DNA from: Buddleja alternifolia
Lineage: Eukaryota; Streptophyta; Magnoliopsida; Lamiales; Scrophulariaceae
Direction of reading: 5' to 3'
DNA length: 64,000 nucleotides
NCBI GenBank assembly: GCA_019426215.1
Contig: CM033399.1
Location: forward strand, 26,235,022 to 26,299,021
This document shows positions 1-10,887 of this stretch, in pieces. The translations under genes were made by a program, and so were the position numbers. The notes below the pieces were generated by a model, which was given only the letters and a program-made list of their open reading frames with translations, did no database searches and was not told the origin of the DNA. Each line of letters opens with the position of its first letter. Position 1 is the first letter of the stretch.

Positions 1-225
1 GGGAAAAAATGCAATTTTCCCCATATTTTTAAACATGCATAATTTAAAATAATTCATTAATGTAAATGATATCCAAGAAATTATTTTATACACGGCGTAC
101 AAAACCTGGAACATAAGATAAACATAGAATGGAAATAGGAATTATCCAATTGGTCGTTATAATATTATACATTAATCAAAAAACTTGGAGCAATGATTAA
201 TTAATATTAATATCATCTTTCGCAG

Positions 226-1889
226 GCTTGAGAAGGTGAACTTCAAAAAAATACGGAGCCATGCAAAGATTTGGGGTACTGTGGTTACAGTAGGTGGGGC
301 TATGATTATGACTCTTATTAACGGACCCGTATTAGGATTACCTTGGACGCACCAATCTCATAACGCTACTTCTTCGTCTAATTCTACTGACAATGCGCAA
401 CATCCTGTTAAGGGTGCTTTCATGATTGGAGCAGGATGTTTGGGTTATTCTCTATTTTACATTCTTCAGGTAATTCTATTTAATTGTAACATTTTTTTTT
501 TTGTTTTTTTCGTTTCTCAACAAATTTACAGAAAAAAGAAGAAAAGGAAAATTCATTGGTTTATTATTAACAGGCAAACACATTGAAGACATACCCGGCT
601 GGACTTTCCTTGACTGCTCTAATATGCACATTTGGATCATTGCAAGGAACTGCACTTACTTTCATGATAGAGAGAGGCAACACTGCGATCTGGGCTCTAG
701 GATGGAACGCCAAACTTTTGGCTTATGTTTATGGAGTAAGATACTCTAATTCATTCTTGCCAAAAAAGAAAAAGGTTTTGCACTGACAAGAAGATTCAAT
801 TTGGTGCAGGGAATAGTCTCTTCCGGAATAACCTATTATGTTTCAGGAGTAATAATGAAGGAAAAGGGACCTGTTTTCGTGACAGCTTTTAATCCTTTGG
901 CCATGGTCATAGTTGCTGTGTTGAGTTCATTCATTTTAGCTGAGCAAATGGATGTTGGAAAGTAAGTACCCAAAAAGTTTAGGTCACACTCAAATCGATA
1001 TAGAGTCTATATTCCAAAAGAAATTCATCTCAAATCAAGTGATTGCATTTACCATATCATTAGTTCGTTCTGACCACATAGGACATTAATTAACTTTTCT
1101 ATAAGTACGCTGGTATTATGATCATTCTTAGGAGCTCTAGTTACTCGAAGTCCCAAAACAATCACAATCATTCATATTGTAATGCGGTTTATTTGAGATT
1201 CATCATACATTTGATGATTATAATGAGGGAGAATTGCAATATAAGTCCCTCAAGATTGGCCTTGTTGCAATTTTAGTTCTATTATTGTTTACAAACTTGT
1301 AAAATTAGTCTCATAGGATTGCAATTTTGGTTTCATCGTTTAAAAATTGGATGGAATTTCGCACATGGAATGCACGCGTGGTTAGGTTTATTACTGATCA
1401 TGTGCCTTGCATAGGACCAAACTAATTATTTTAGTTTGTTTTTTAATGGTTGGGTCCAAAAATGCAAAAAAGAAAAACAAAATACATCATATAGTACTAA
1501 TTTTGCAAATTTGTTAACATTGTGACTAAAATTGCAAGAGGTTTATCCTATAGGACGAAGTTTGCACTTTTCCCTTGTAACTATATCGGGATGTGAAGTC
1601 CCAGAAGCTCTTAAAAACCACTTTTTATATTATATCTTGAAAAAATAAATTTTAATTTGGGAATTATAAACTAATATAACATAATAATTGCAGGGTCACT
1701 GGAGCTTTGGTAATTGTTATTGGATTGTACTTAGTGATATGGGGTAAGAGCAAAGATCAAAGAGAGGTAGAACTAATTACTCAGCAACAACGCAAGTTAG
1801 ACACAGATATTCTCCCGACAAAGGCCTCCGAAGCTGACATTGTAAATGGCTCAAAGTCGAAGGCAATATCCGGAAGTGATGTTGTTTAA
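226..1889 (+). CDS. WAT1-related (MtN21/EamA-type) transporter, 3' part, four exons
   Basis: C-terminal part of a multi-pass membrane transporter of the plant WAT1/nodulin-MtN21 family (drug/metabolite transporter superfamily). Visible exons are 226-469, 574-735, 810-961 and 1694-1889. Each has AG acceptors and GT donors, and the phases join without a break, giving about 250 residues to a TAA at 1887. Family hallmarks: KIRSHAKIWGTVVTVGGAM near the start, LKTYPAGLSLTALICTFGS in exon 2, FNPLAMVIVAVLSS and LAEQMDVGK in exon 3, and GALVIVIGLYLVIWGKSKD in exon 4. These form the second EamA domain, whose hydrophobic stretches are membrane helices, followed by a hydrophilic cytosolic tail. The exon of 152 bp and a separate final exon are usual for the family. 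The 5' exons lie outside the window. The substrate cannot be told from sequence; WAT1 itself is a vacuolar auxin exporter. I see no frameshift or stop, so this part may be functional. Confidence 0.9.
1227..1574. mobile_element. Short non-autonomous TIR element in the last intron of the WAT1-like gene
   Basis: A 348-bp insert with imperfect terminal inverted repeats. The left end GGGAGAATTGCAATATAAGTCC matches the reverse complement of the right end, which starts GGGAAAAGTGCAAACTTCGTCC. It has no coding capacity. The flanks TTATAATGA and TTGTAACTA agree at 6 of 9 positions and may be a decayed 9-bp target duplication, as for Mutator-like elements. The repeats also recur inside the element (TTGCAATTTTAG, GACTAAAATTGCAAG). 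The family is inferred only from structure. Confidence 0.5.
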
Positions 1890-2130
1890 GGAGAACAATC
1901 TATATCCCTCGAAGTTTATTTCTATATCCATGTGGAAGTGAATAATCTAATTAAAGTGGCTTATCTTTCAGTGTTTCTATACTTCTTTGTAAGCGACAAT
2001 TAAAAAAAAAGGTATCTATGTGTATTCGTTTTACTTAATTAGTGAGAGATTTTATAAGTTGAGTGTTCAATCTTTAGTGGACTCCAACACATCAAGTATT
2101 CAGAATTCACAACTGATATAAGAATATTTC
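1890..2130 (+). other. 3' UTR and downstream flank of the WAT1-like gene
   Basis: AT-rich, without an open frame. It starts directly after the TAA codon and probably holds the 3' UTR. I do not see one decisive poly(A) signal. An A-rich tract lies near 2001-2010. Confidence 0.35.
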
Positions 2131-2352
2131 GGGGCTAAATTCACTTTGCCGCCCTCTACTATAGGGAAAGAAGGCATTAAACACCCTCTTATACAACAAA
2201 AACCTTCAAACACCCTCTAAATATTGATAGATAAAAATGTTATTTATTTAAATTGATAAATTCACTTTCCACCCATCTATTACATTTTATATAGTAATTT
2301 ACTACTTTGGTCCATCTCTAATTAGATTTCAATTAATTGAACCCTAGAATTT
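2131..2352 (+). repeat. Left outer inverted repeat flanking the pararetrovirus
   Basis: Matches the reverse complement of 11062-11338 with substitutions and small gaps. Shared landmarks in order: GGG.TAAA..T..TTTG at the outer end, CC.(C)TGTACTATA-like, CCTTCAAACACC, AATATTGAT(A/G)GA, ATAAATTCACTTTCCA, TACTTTGG(T/C)CC and TTGA(A/C)CCTA. No clear target duplication lies outside it. It may be one end of an old TIR element into which the virus was inserted, or one of two independent inverted copies. Confidence 0.55.
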
Positions 2353-3030
2353 AATTAACGGTAATTTTTATAAATAATTAATATCCCTTGAAAGATATGA
2401 TTGCAGTAATATGGAGAGAATAAACAACAAATTTTAAATTATTTTCATGTAAATTTATATAATTATTGTTTTATAGTTTTTTCCTTTAGAATTGATCTAC
2501 CATTTTTTCCTTGAAAAACTTAGTTGAATTAACAAATATTAGAAACAATTCTTGATATTTTGTGCTTTCTAATTTTGATTGCACTTTCATGAAAAATAAA
2601 TAACTAATTATTAAAATTATTTATTTAATATTTAATAAACTATATATGCATGTCTGATTAACAAAGTATTATTAACTTTAAAAGAAAAGGTTAAAAGAAA
2701 ATAAAAAATGATCATTAATTAACAAAAAGAAATTGTGCTCCTAAATAAGTGTCTAGATTTTATATAATAAAAGGGCGATATAAATATGTTTATCACTTTA
2801 TCTTAATGAGTGATATAATACTTAAAAATAAATTATTAGTTTTACCAAACAATATATATTATTCTAGCAATGAATAACATGAATTATCATTAGTTATTTA
2901 AAATAAAAATAAAAATATTAATTAGCAGAAGTTTGATATATAATAGAAAATAGATTATTAATAGTGATCATGAAAATTTATGTGAGATTAATTTCAGTTT
3001 AAACATATATAATACTATGGTTTTAGGAAA
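2353..3030. other. AT-rich non-coding stretch between outer and inner repeats
   Basis: About 680 bp of very AT-rich sequence with no open frame above 60 codons, no splice-linked exons and no recognisable domain. The corresponding interval on the right side is nearly absent, so this may be an insertion or a deleted element's remains. Confidence 0.3.
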
Positions 3031-3225
3031 AATTAAAAAAATAGTCTTGTAACTATACGGGAGTGGCAAAATTGGTCCTGTAACTTTCGAAAGTGGCAAT
3101 TATAGTCCTGTATCTTTCTGAATGATAGCAATTCTGATCCTTTACCAAAGAATTTGGCAAATTTGGTCCTATAATAACTTGGATACAGCAAAATAGTTCT
3201 ACTAATAGATCAGGCCCAACATGTT
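3031..3225 (+). repeat. Left inner repeat (GGTCCTGTAAC..GGCAA units)
   Basis: Three to four degenerate units of roughly 40 bp, each with a GTCC core followed by TGTAACTTT or a variant and an AGTGGCAA-like end. The same units occur inverted at 10893-11010. The similarity continues to ATACAGCAAAAT, matching the reverse complement of CATTTTTGCTGACAT at 10903-10917, which is only about 16 bases outside the viral primer site. Confidence 0.5.
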
Positions 3226-3474
3226 TTCGATAATTATTAAAATTTCATACTGTAATACCTTTGGTTGACTGCCTTATTACCGGGTATTCTGAGTCATCAT
3301 TTTTACAGATTGGATCCAACCACACAACCGCATCAGATGGTTCGCAGGCACCCAGCTACTTCAGCAATACATAGCACAACCCAATTTCATTTTCTACCTT
3401 TGGGCATAAGAGGTACTCCAGAATAAAGGTTTAATAAACTTTGGAAGACAGAGGTTGAACAAAAGCCTTGAACT

Positions 3475-3480
3475 TTTATT
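3475..3480 (-). terminator. Poly(A) signal AATAAA of the pararetrovirus
   Basis: AATAAA on the minus strand in TCATCAATAAAAGTT, about 230 bases downstream of the TATA box. Caulimovirids keep the poly(A) signal shortly after the transcription start, so the genome-length RNA is terminally redundant and the signal is skipped on the first pass in a circular template. The spacing fits that design. Confidence 0.5.
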
Positions 3481-3699
3481 GATGAAATAAAATTATTATT
3501 CCATAGATATATTTTACTCCGCTATTGGAGGAGAAAACTAGTTAGCTTCTCATATATGAGAGATGACTATACTCTTTGGGGAAATCCCCATACACTCAGA
3601 ATGAAAATTAAAAACTATTTTACAATTTTTTTTTCTTTCTGGATTCTTGAATTTTTGAAGTGTAGGAGGGGAATGAATGATGTCTTTCTTCTGCTTCCT

Positions 3700-3995
3700 T
3701 CTTTTCCTTTTATAGGCTCACGTCGACTTAAGCGGCGGATTCCAAAACCAATTATATTGCTGACGTCATTGCGTGCGTCAGCATCTGTCCTAATCCATAG
3801 CTGTTACAAAGTGCTTTGTCGGTTTCTTTTTTACTTTTCTTCAGCCGCCCTATGTCAGCACCTTCGTCTGTTTGCCGGTTACTGTTGATTTACCTCGACA
3901 ATGAAACCTGATTTTTTCAAAAGCTACTTTTGGCTTTGTCGGTCATTTTTTCGCTTTTGATTATTGTCTTCTGACGTCATTGCATTCGTCAACTT
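3700..3995 (-). promoter_or_regulatory. 35S-like pregenomic promoter with two as-1-type elements
   Basis: Read on the minus strand, two TGACG pairs occur: TGACGAATGCAATGACG (3975-3991) and TGACGCACGCAATGACG (3764-3780). Both have the 7-base spacer of the as-1 element in the CaMV 35S promoter, which binds TGA bZIP factors. A TATA box, TATAAAAGG, follows at 3706-3714, 50 bases beyond the second pair. Both pairs carry the extended ..GCAATGACGTCA side, so they look duplicated. GCTTTGTCGGT also occurs twice between and beside them (3813-3823, 3933-3943 on the plus strand). Predicted transcription runs leftward from about 3680. Confidence 0.65.
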
Positions 3996-4139
3996 CCTAT
4001 AATAGATTACAATAATGCCCTTGTTGGACAAAACTTGCAAATTACAATTTCTAAACTAATTATTACATTTTGTTTAAAATTGTAAACTAACTAAGCCTGA
4101 CTTAGACTCTTTTTTGTTTTTTACCACATCTCGAATATT

Positions 4140-5100
4140 TTACCAAGGTTTGTGAAAACCCCTCGGGTATGCTGGCCTTTTACCCTTGTCCTGTTCGGGC
4201 TTGGGTTTTTTCTTTGTAACCCTGATTCTTGTACCGAACAAGGGTTTCTCTTGTGTTTCACAACTAGAGCATACATGGTTATGCCATTGATCAACATGCA
4301 TCATATTGCATGCTTTCTTTCTTGTGTTCTCAGTTGCAGGTAGCTTGTTCTTCCAGATAAGCATTCGTTCTGTTCGAACAATTTTTCTGCAAACTCCGTT
4401 CTCTTTTCTGTCATAGAATCGACTAGAAACGATCCATTTATTTTATTTGAAAAAAATTTATATGGATATTTTACTTTGTCCATCTCTGTGAGACAGGCCT
4501 AAAATCCCCAAACCCTTCTAGTAGAAATCTCATCTTCGCTAGTGGAGATTACCAAAGGTGTTTCTTCCTTAATGACCTTAACACGGTTAAGGGCCGTCAT
4601 ATCTAGTCTCTGTAACTTGATAAAATGGAAAGCCGGATGAGACCCTTTTCCAACGATTTCTGGAGCTGCTGAAATAAACTTTAGCTCCACAGTATCTCCC
4701 TTTTTGAGGTGTGGATTGTTTTGCCATGAATCAAACACAGCTGCACTAATCCATTCCAGAAGTTTGGAGATTTTCGGGAAACTTGGTGACATAGTATGGA
4801 TTGAGGCGAGTGGCCCAAAATCATACCATTCTCGGACCTTTTCTGGGTTTGACCCCTCGAGCATCCACACTTTAGGATATCTTCTTGTTGTTTCAATCAG
4901 GTTCCTGCTAGGATTTATCCTTTTTCTTGAGACCAGTTTCTCCCATGATCGCTGGTATACCTGCCATGGTAAATTAATCTCATTAGTATTAACCTTAGAA
5001 GTGTCTGTCTGTGGCCTAAGGTTAATTTTTCCCTCTTTAACCCCAGAGGTGCTGGGTTAACTTGAAGCAATAGGAGTTTGCACTTTTGATTGTTCAATTG
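4140..5100 (-). pseudogene. Transactivator/viroplasmin-like ORF of the pararetrovirus, broken
   Basis: Position 3' of RNase H and just before the promoter is where cavemo- and solendoviruses encode the translation transactivator / inclusion-body protein, which lets ribosomes reinitiate on the polycistronic RNA. The best-preserved piece is 123 codons (4870-4499) with WMLEGSNPEKVREWYDFG and a following KLQRLD segment. Upstream codons continue the same frame without a stop, and a frame downstream (4483-4301) runs on after a stop. A basic, Pro/Lys-rich stretch closes it (4364-4140). Assignment rests mainly on position and a loose resemblance to the family; no single diagnostic motif is visible. 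Confidence 0.45.
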
Positions 5101-5396
5101 TTTCCTTTTTACCAGAGTCTGGTATAGGACTTGTGCAAGCAGTATTTGAATCTGCCACTCCGGGTATAGAGCCCCGTTCTCTAGACGCCAGTTTCGAGTC
5201 CTGCTCTCTTAGTTCTCGAGTCATCACTGAGGATGATGCTTTTCAAACTGGTTCTTGTAAGGTATCCCATCACAAAGTCATGGCATACATAGTTCCCCTG
5301 ATTGTGTTCTGGACTGTGTCCAAATCAACTCGTTGTACATGGCCAGCCGCCTTAGCGTTAACTGATAGATGTCCAAACTTTTTGTCAAACTCCTAT

Positions 5397-7503
5397 AGGT
5401 TTTCCCTGAGATGCTTCCATCTCTGGTTAGGAAATCTGCAAGAACATTCTCATGAGATTTCACAATAATGATGTCAAAACAATAATATTGAAATTCAGCT
5501 TTCCATCTAATAATACGTGCCTTTTCAATCTTTGATTCAAGTTTATATTTTAAAAAGGCTTTGACATTTGTATTATCAACTTTTGAAGTGAATTCTTTGG
5601 CTAATAAAAATAAAGGTCATTTTTTAAATGCCTTCCAAACCGCATAGAATTCTTTCTCATTTATATACCAAAGTTTGGCTTGTTGTTCAGTGAACAATCC
5701 TTCTGTATATCTATAAGGTTCTTCACCAGTAGTTGTCCTTTTCATGAGCACTGGTGCCCACCTATAATCATTGGCATCTTTATAGACTACCCAATTATCA
5801 CTATCTTGTGGTATTGCGAGTTTAGGCAAGTTATTGCAAACTTGTTTCAACTCACGCACCCTTTGAGTGTGAATTTCTTCCCACTTCCATTTTGAACTTT
5901 CGGTTTCTTTTAAAAGTGGCCGAAAATATTTCCTGTATCTTGCAAGGTCTTTGATGAAGACACCTACAAAGTTAACAACTCCCAAGAAACTTTGTAGCTG
6001 TCTCTTATCTTTTAGAATATCAGGAAAATTGCTGATTTTTTTCCACAATATGTTCTTGAAGTTCAATACCTGTTTCGTCAATAAGAATACCAACAAAATC
6101 TATCCTATTAACTCCAATTATTTCTTTCTTTTCAGATAGCACTAATTCTTCATTAAAACATACATCAGAAAATATCTCAAGATGTTTAATATGTTCATTC
6201 ATATTTTTTGATGCAATCAGGATGTCGTCTATATAGACAAACATAAATTCAAAATAATCTTTAAATAGATTATCCATTTTCCTTTGCTATATCTGGCATG
6301 CATTTGCAAGACCCATTAGAAGTACATTCCAAATATATTGTCCTTGTAGAGTGGAGATTTCTAGACTCATTTTCCATTTTGATCTGATAAAAACCAGATT
6401 AACAATCGAATTTAGAAAAAACTTTAGCATTTTTAACACAATCAATTAAGTGTTCTCTACTGGGGATGTAGTAACCATCAAATTCTAGTAATTTATTAAT
6501 ACCTTGATAGTTGATCACTTATCGGGTTTTTCCTCTTTTTACTTCACCATTGTTTCTTACCAAAAACTCAGGGCTACTGTAAGAAGAGACTCCAGGTTCA
6601 ATGAGTTTAAGATTGATGTGCTCTTTAATTATTTCTTGCATATCTTTCTTATCCACCATATTCATCTGAATTGGTTTATATCGAACATACTCATACTTAC
6701 ATTGTTCTTTTACTTTCAGAGTAGCTTCGATCTTGTTTCTGTCCCAACATGCCAAAGGATTCTCATTGAAATTCCTTTGGATTAATCTTTTGATATGTTC
6801 GAGAGAAAGCTTACTTTCTTCATCTATATCAAAGAAGGACTTCTTTTCTTGTAAAGTAATTTTAAGAAGGCCAATTGCTTCTTCATCAAGAGGTCTAGCT
6901 CCTTCTTTAGTAACTTCACAATATCCTTGTTGTCTGAAAGAGAAAAGGGCTTTACCGATTTTTTTTATCCTGCATTTTCGGATGAGTTAATTTGGCATCA
7001 AAACCACCATGTTTGCTGTGAAAATTGATAGGCATAATCTTGTTAAAGGCCTTTTCTTGTCGCAAAACCTGTATCTCACTACTGCAATTAGTAGTAAAAA
7101 TGAGCAAGTTTTTGTGATTATCTTGCAAATATTTTGCAAAAGTTTGGATAAAATTATTACCCAACAAAATATCTGCACCTGTATCATGAAAGTATATAAG
7201 TGGCATTTTTACCTTAAACCAAGGTGTACCAAATGCTCCTCCAATCATGATTTGTGCCTCTCTTATACCTTTATTGGGTATGAGGATTTTCTGAGAGAAA
7301 TCCCTTCCTGTAATAATAGGTAAAGATTCCATAGCATTGCTGGGGAAAACACTGGGTTTTGCTGTACAAATTCCTGATCCAGAATCAATATAAGCTGCAA
7401 AGTATTCTGACTTATATTGTTCATATAACATACCGATAGATATGTATATAGAAAATGGACTAGTCATTTCAGCTGCCAATTTTGAGGCTGCTTCATGTAG
7501 CAT
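5397..7503 (-). pseudogene. Pararetroviral protease-reverse transcriptase-RNase H, broken
   Basis: Pol polyprotein remains in several frames. The 183-codon 5' segment (7503-6952) is the aspartic protease: active-site AAYIDSGSG and downstream DTGADILLGNNF. The RT begins in the following frames (6755-6519, with LKLIEPGVSSYSSPEFLVRN) and continues with the catalytic box FVYIDDILIAS in 6277-6020. The thumb/connection and RNase H are in 6096-5617 (LQSFLGVVNFVGVF, VYKDANDYRWAPVL, NEKEFYAVWKAFKK). The RNase H end KSHENVLADFLTRDG is near 5463-5397. At least four frameshifts or stops separate these pieces. The first RNase H aspartate sits in VYKDAND, where D-A-S is usual. Confidence 0.8.
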
Positions 7504-8046
7504 TTCTAGCTCATTTTTTAAACATCAGTGTAAATGTAGGTTTACACACATTTGATAGTCAACTGATCTAGTCCTGAAATCAGGTGAGGATATCTCCTGT
7601 CTCCAAAATGAGATACTTTTTAAAACATAGAATTGTTAGGTTCTAATTCTTTTCAAACAATTAATTTGGTGGAAACCTCTACTAAAATAGGGGTCAATAG
7701 CGTGATATAAAGGAGGATGAAAGTAGAACAATCTGCATCCCTAATTATGGTGCAAAATCCAATGATTATAATCAGCCATAATTTATGTCACAAGAAAGAG
7801 CTTATGGAAAATTGATTTAATCGTTCAACTTTAATGAAATGATCATTCAAGCAAAATTCCATACCTATTCCTTTTCTTCCCCAAGGTTTATGATCCTCTA
7901 GGAAACTTAATCCCAAGGTTACCACTTCTTGGTCTCATCCTGCAATTCCTAAAACAAATACTTCATGTCCTGCCATTTCTAGCATTCCTTCGTATTTGCC
8001 AACAGTAGGTTGTTGCAAGCAATATAGATCGTCACAAGGAAAGTAA
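7504..8046 (-). other. Viral linker between movement protein and protease, no intact frame
   Basis: About 540 bases full of stops in all minus frames. By position this is the 3' end of the movement-protein ORF, any intergenic spacer, and the protease start. I see no domain motif in it. Confidence 0.35.
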
Positions 8047-9056
8047 TTATCTTTTTTTTGTAATATCAAAACAAACTTGCACCTCTTTCCATCCTTTAAG
8101 ACATCTAATTTTTACATTATTTACCCTAATAGCTTGAGGAGTTAAATCTTCAATTAATTCTTTTCCTTTTAAACTCCTAATCCTTTCTTCTGAAAAGGAC
8201 ATTCTGCTATTAAAATTTGTTCTAGAGCTCATTGATCGATCTAGAACCGGATGGTCTCGGATTAAAGTATCAACACCTCCAATTCTTGGTATTTGAATTG
8301 GATCAGGTGCCATTACTTTAGCAAATTCCTTGAAAATTCTTGGAATTTCAATATACTCTTTCCTTATAAACAAAGCAGAATGATGTGTTTTGGAAGTGCA
8401 TATGCAATTCTATAAATTATAGAATATGGTCTATTCCCTTCTCTCATAAGATCATTTATTTTGAAATCTTGATGAAGGGTTACGACTCGACTGAAAACTT
8501 GGCCAACTAGGTTATATGCAATTCTGGGATGAATATCAAACATAAGTTTACCTGCATATAAATTTCCTACCATTGTACCAAGACAACCATCTCTTAAGTT
8601 ATTGATTCTCTTGTCCATTATAGATACATGTAATTGACAATCAACTCCTTCTTTGAAAGTGGCTTTAATTACTACTCCAATAGTTACAATATGGATCCAT
8701 TTCATAGTATCTGCTATCTCTTCTGAAAGCCTACTCAATTCCTCCAGAATTTTTTCTTTTGGAATAAGCTGCATATACATCACATTACCAGTTAATTCCA
8801 TAGGAATTGCAAACTCTCCTGAGCTTACTTTGTATATGATGTTATGCCTCCGCTGATTTAATCCTATTTGATTTAGGATTTGGCTTATTCCGCTAACTCT
8901 GAAACCATCATATGGTCCAAGGATAGAGTTTTGCCGCATTATCTTTTCCATGGTCTTGTTTGTTATGGATGACCTTGAAAAGAATCCTGACAGGCTTTTC
9001 GATGTTTGGAGCCTGTCACCGACGTTGAAGTTATTTTGATTTGGTTGAAGTTTCAT
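8047..9056 (-). pseudogene. Caulimovirid-type movement protein, broken by a frameshift
   Basis: A 230-codon frame (9056-8364) overlaps a 108-codon frame (8373-8047), so one frameshift near 8370 splits the gene. The 30K-superfamily movement protein forms tubules through plasmodesmata. Matching features are the N-terminal block around IYKVSSGEFAIPMEL, GNVMYMQLIPKE, the HIVTIGVVIKATFKEGVDC strand with the central Asp-Cys region, and a long hydrophilic C terminus. The ORF start overlaps the 3' end of the capsid frame by about 25 bases, so capsid and movement protein may once have been one polyprotein, as in cavemoviruses. Confidence 0.65.
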
Positions 9057-10440
9057 CTGAATCTCTTTCTATTTCTTCCTCATAGACACTTTCATCTGAG
9101 GGGATATTTTCAAAGTGGTAAACTGGTACCAATTCTCTGTAAAAAAATTGCATCCAGAATGTCATCTGTGGCTTCAAATTGTCGTAATTCACCACTTTTT
9201 TGCGGAAAATCTGGTGAAATATGGCCTCAAGCTCCACATGTCCAGCAGTTACAATCTTTGAAACTCTCATTTGTCCGGGTATGTGCCCATCTGAAAGTTC
9301 GTCTTGTGGGGGTTTTTCCGTCAAATTTTTGCGATCCTTGGGAAGACACAATTGTAGGTCCTGATCTCTGGCCAGATTTGTAAGATCGGGCTTTTGATTT
9401 GGACCACCAAAATTTTCGTCTGAAAGAAGATCGCCTTTTGTAACCCCTATTATCAGAGTTACCATATTGTTTTCTCTTCTTTTTGTGCTCAATTGAATCT
9501 CCAATAATCGCTAGAAAATCATTGTTGTCACAGCAAAGATGGGATTTCTTTATTTTTCCTCTAAGCTTTTTCATGTTCTTTTGAAGGGAAGCTTGATAAC
9601 ACCATTCTTTCAGTTTGTCTTTCAAGAAAGAAATTTTTCTCGCTACTGAATCAAGTTGTCCTTCCGGTACCTTGTAGGATTGGATTAACATTTTCCTCCA
9701 AGGACTACAAATTTTTACAAAGAACATAGGTGCCGCCATTTTTGATTTTACGTCACTTTGGAAGAAGTATTTGCGAAACCAATAGATATATTCATCTACT
9801 GCACAAATATTTCATGGTTCAATCCCATAAAGAGCTTGTTTGTACTATCTGGTTTTCTCAATATTGCTTTGGTCGAAGTATCCATCTCCGACAAAAAACA
9901 ATTTATAGGCCTTCCATCCCTTTCTGCAATAGCACTTTTAGATTCGCCGGCTAAAACTTCTTGCATGGTTGTATCTAGGGTATAATCCCATCCGACTTTT
10001 ACAGATCCTTCCATGCTTAACTCCATTAGTCTAATGAAGTTTTCTTTATCGAGTTCTAGTGTGGTTGCTGCTATTTTTATAGCCGCTACCCATTCATCGA
10101 TTAATTTCTCGATGTTTTTGAAATCGCTGACATCCAAATTAAGGATAGTATCATATGGGTGCAAGGGTTGTAACATGGTCCTTGCCCAAGGTGTATTTTT
10201 TGGTACCCTATTTGGATTTCTTACTGGATTTGCTCTAAACCTTGTACCCCCAAGAGTTGGGGATGCATTGGTATGCAAATCCTCACTTTCACGCATCTTT
10301 TCATCTGGTGGAGGATTGTGTGATGCGGAACTCCTTCTGGCGGTGGTAATGCCAGGGTTGATTCATTGGTTTTGACATTAACCAAATCCACAACTGCTAG
10401 TTGAGAAAAAGACTCAGCTAGTTCCTGAAAATCAGATAGA
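9031..10440 (-). pseudogene. Pararetroviral capsid protein with zinc knuckle, three frames
   Basis: The N-terminal and core part is in 10296-9796 (166 codons, with LDKENFIRLMELSMEGSVK and a downstream helix-rich core). The next piece is 9739-9227 (170 codons) with a Lys/Arg-rich nucleic-acid-binding tract (KKKRKQYG, GYKRRSSFRRKFWW). Then follows a CCHC-type knuckle beginning CWTCGA near 9235. The acidic C terminus is in the third frame (9504-9031, DESVYEEEIERDSDET). The knuckle has an in-frame stop between the second Cys and the His, and its last Cys is Phe, so zinc binding is lost. Basic tract, knuckle and acidic tail in that order are typical of caulimovirid coat proteins. Confidence 0.7.
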
Positions 10441-10461
10441 TCTACTCTTGATATCTCTATA

Positions 10462-10797
10462 TTAATTTATATTTTTGAGGATGTCATTAATTAGATCTTC
10501 CTGAGTTTTTGGTTTCGGAATTTCCGTAACCTTATCTTTCTGATGTAGAAGAGGTACCTTTCCAAGGGCGTCGCTAATCCTTTCTTTGTTGGATTTGGAT
10601 GTCCCTGCCTGTTTTCCTTTTAGATCTACTATGTCAGTGTTCAGATCTGCCATAATTTTATCCAGATCTGGTAGGATCTGTAGTATTTTGTTAATCTTTT
10701 CGTTCAAATTTTCTATCTTCACAGGTATATGGATTAACCGTGTAATGAAGGATACCTGGTTTTCATAACTACTCGAACTATTGTTTGGTTGTCCCAT
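10462..10797 (-). CDS. Small coiled-coil ORF, first ORF of the pararetrovirus
   Basis: 111 codons, intact, starting MGQPNNSSSSYENQ about 80 bases downstream of the primer site. Heptad-like residues in ENLNEKINKILQILPDLDK and IMADLNTDIVDLKGK predict a coiled coil; the C terminus is basic and then acidic. By size, position and coiled coil it could correspond to the small first ORF or virion-associated protein of caulimovirids, but I see no sequence motif that proves it. Expression is unlikely because the other viral genes are broken. Confidence 0.5.
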   Translation of the reverse strand: MGQPNNSSSSYENQVSFITRLIHIPVKIENLNEKINKILQILPDLDKIMADLNTDIVDLKGKQAGTSKSNKERISDALGKVPLLHQKDKVTEIPKPKTQEDLINDILKNIN

Positions 10798-10875
10798 ACT
10801 TGTTTAAATCTCCTCCGTTAGAGATTAGAATAACATATGTAAGAATAATTAAATATTTCATCAATAAAATCTAAG

Positions 10876-10887
10876 GCTCTGATACCA
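10876..10887 (-). other. tRNA-iMet primer binding site of the pararetrovirus
   Basis: TGGTATCAGAGC on the minus strand, the exact complement of the 3' end of plant initiator tRNA-Met. In caulimovirids minus-strand DNA synthesis starts here and the mature genome keeps a discontinuity at this site. It marks the 5' end of the viral coding part and lies next to the right flanking repeat. Confidence 0.8.

Noticed and set aside
3556..3888. 110-codon plus-strand frame next to the pararetrovirus
   Set aside because: It lies antisense across the viral leader, TATA box and an as-1 site; composition is low-complexity and no domain is seen.
3761..3995. CGTCA/TGACG repeats as a possible CRISPR-like or satellite array
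   Set aside because: Only two spaced pairs with as-1 geometry; no regular repeat-spacer pattern.
4704..5060. 118-codon plus-strand frame
   Set aside because: Antisense shadow of the transactivator-like frame, which has the better protein-like composition on the minus strand.
9006..9383. 125-codon plus-strand frame
   Set aside because: Antisense to the capsid zinc-knuckle region; no motif of its own.
10013..10375. 120-codon plus-strand frame with hydrophobic stretches
   Set aside because: Antisense to the capsid core; the hydrophobicity comes from the reverse complement of acidic and polar codons.
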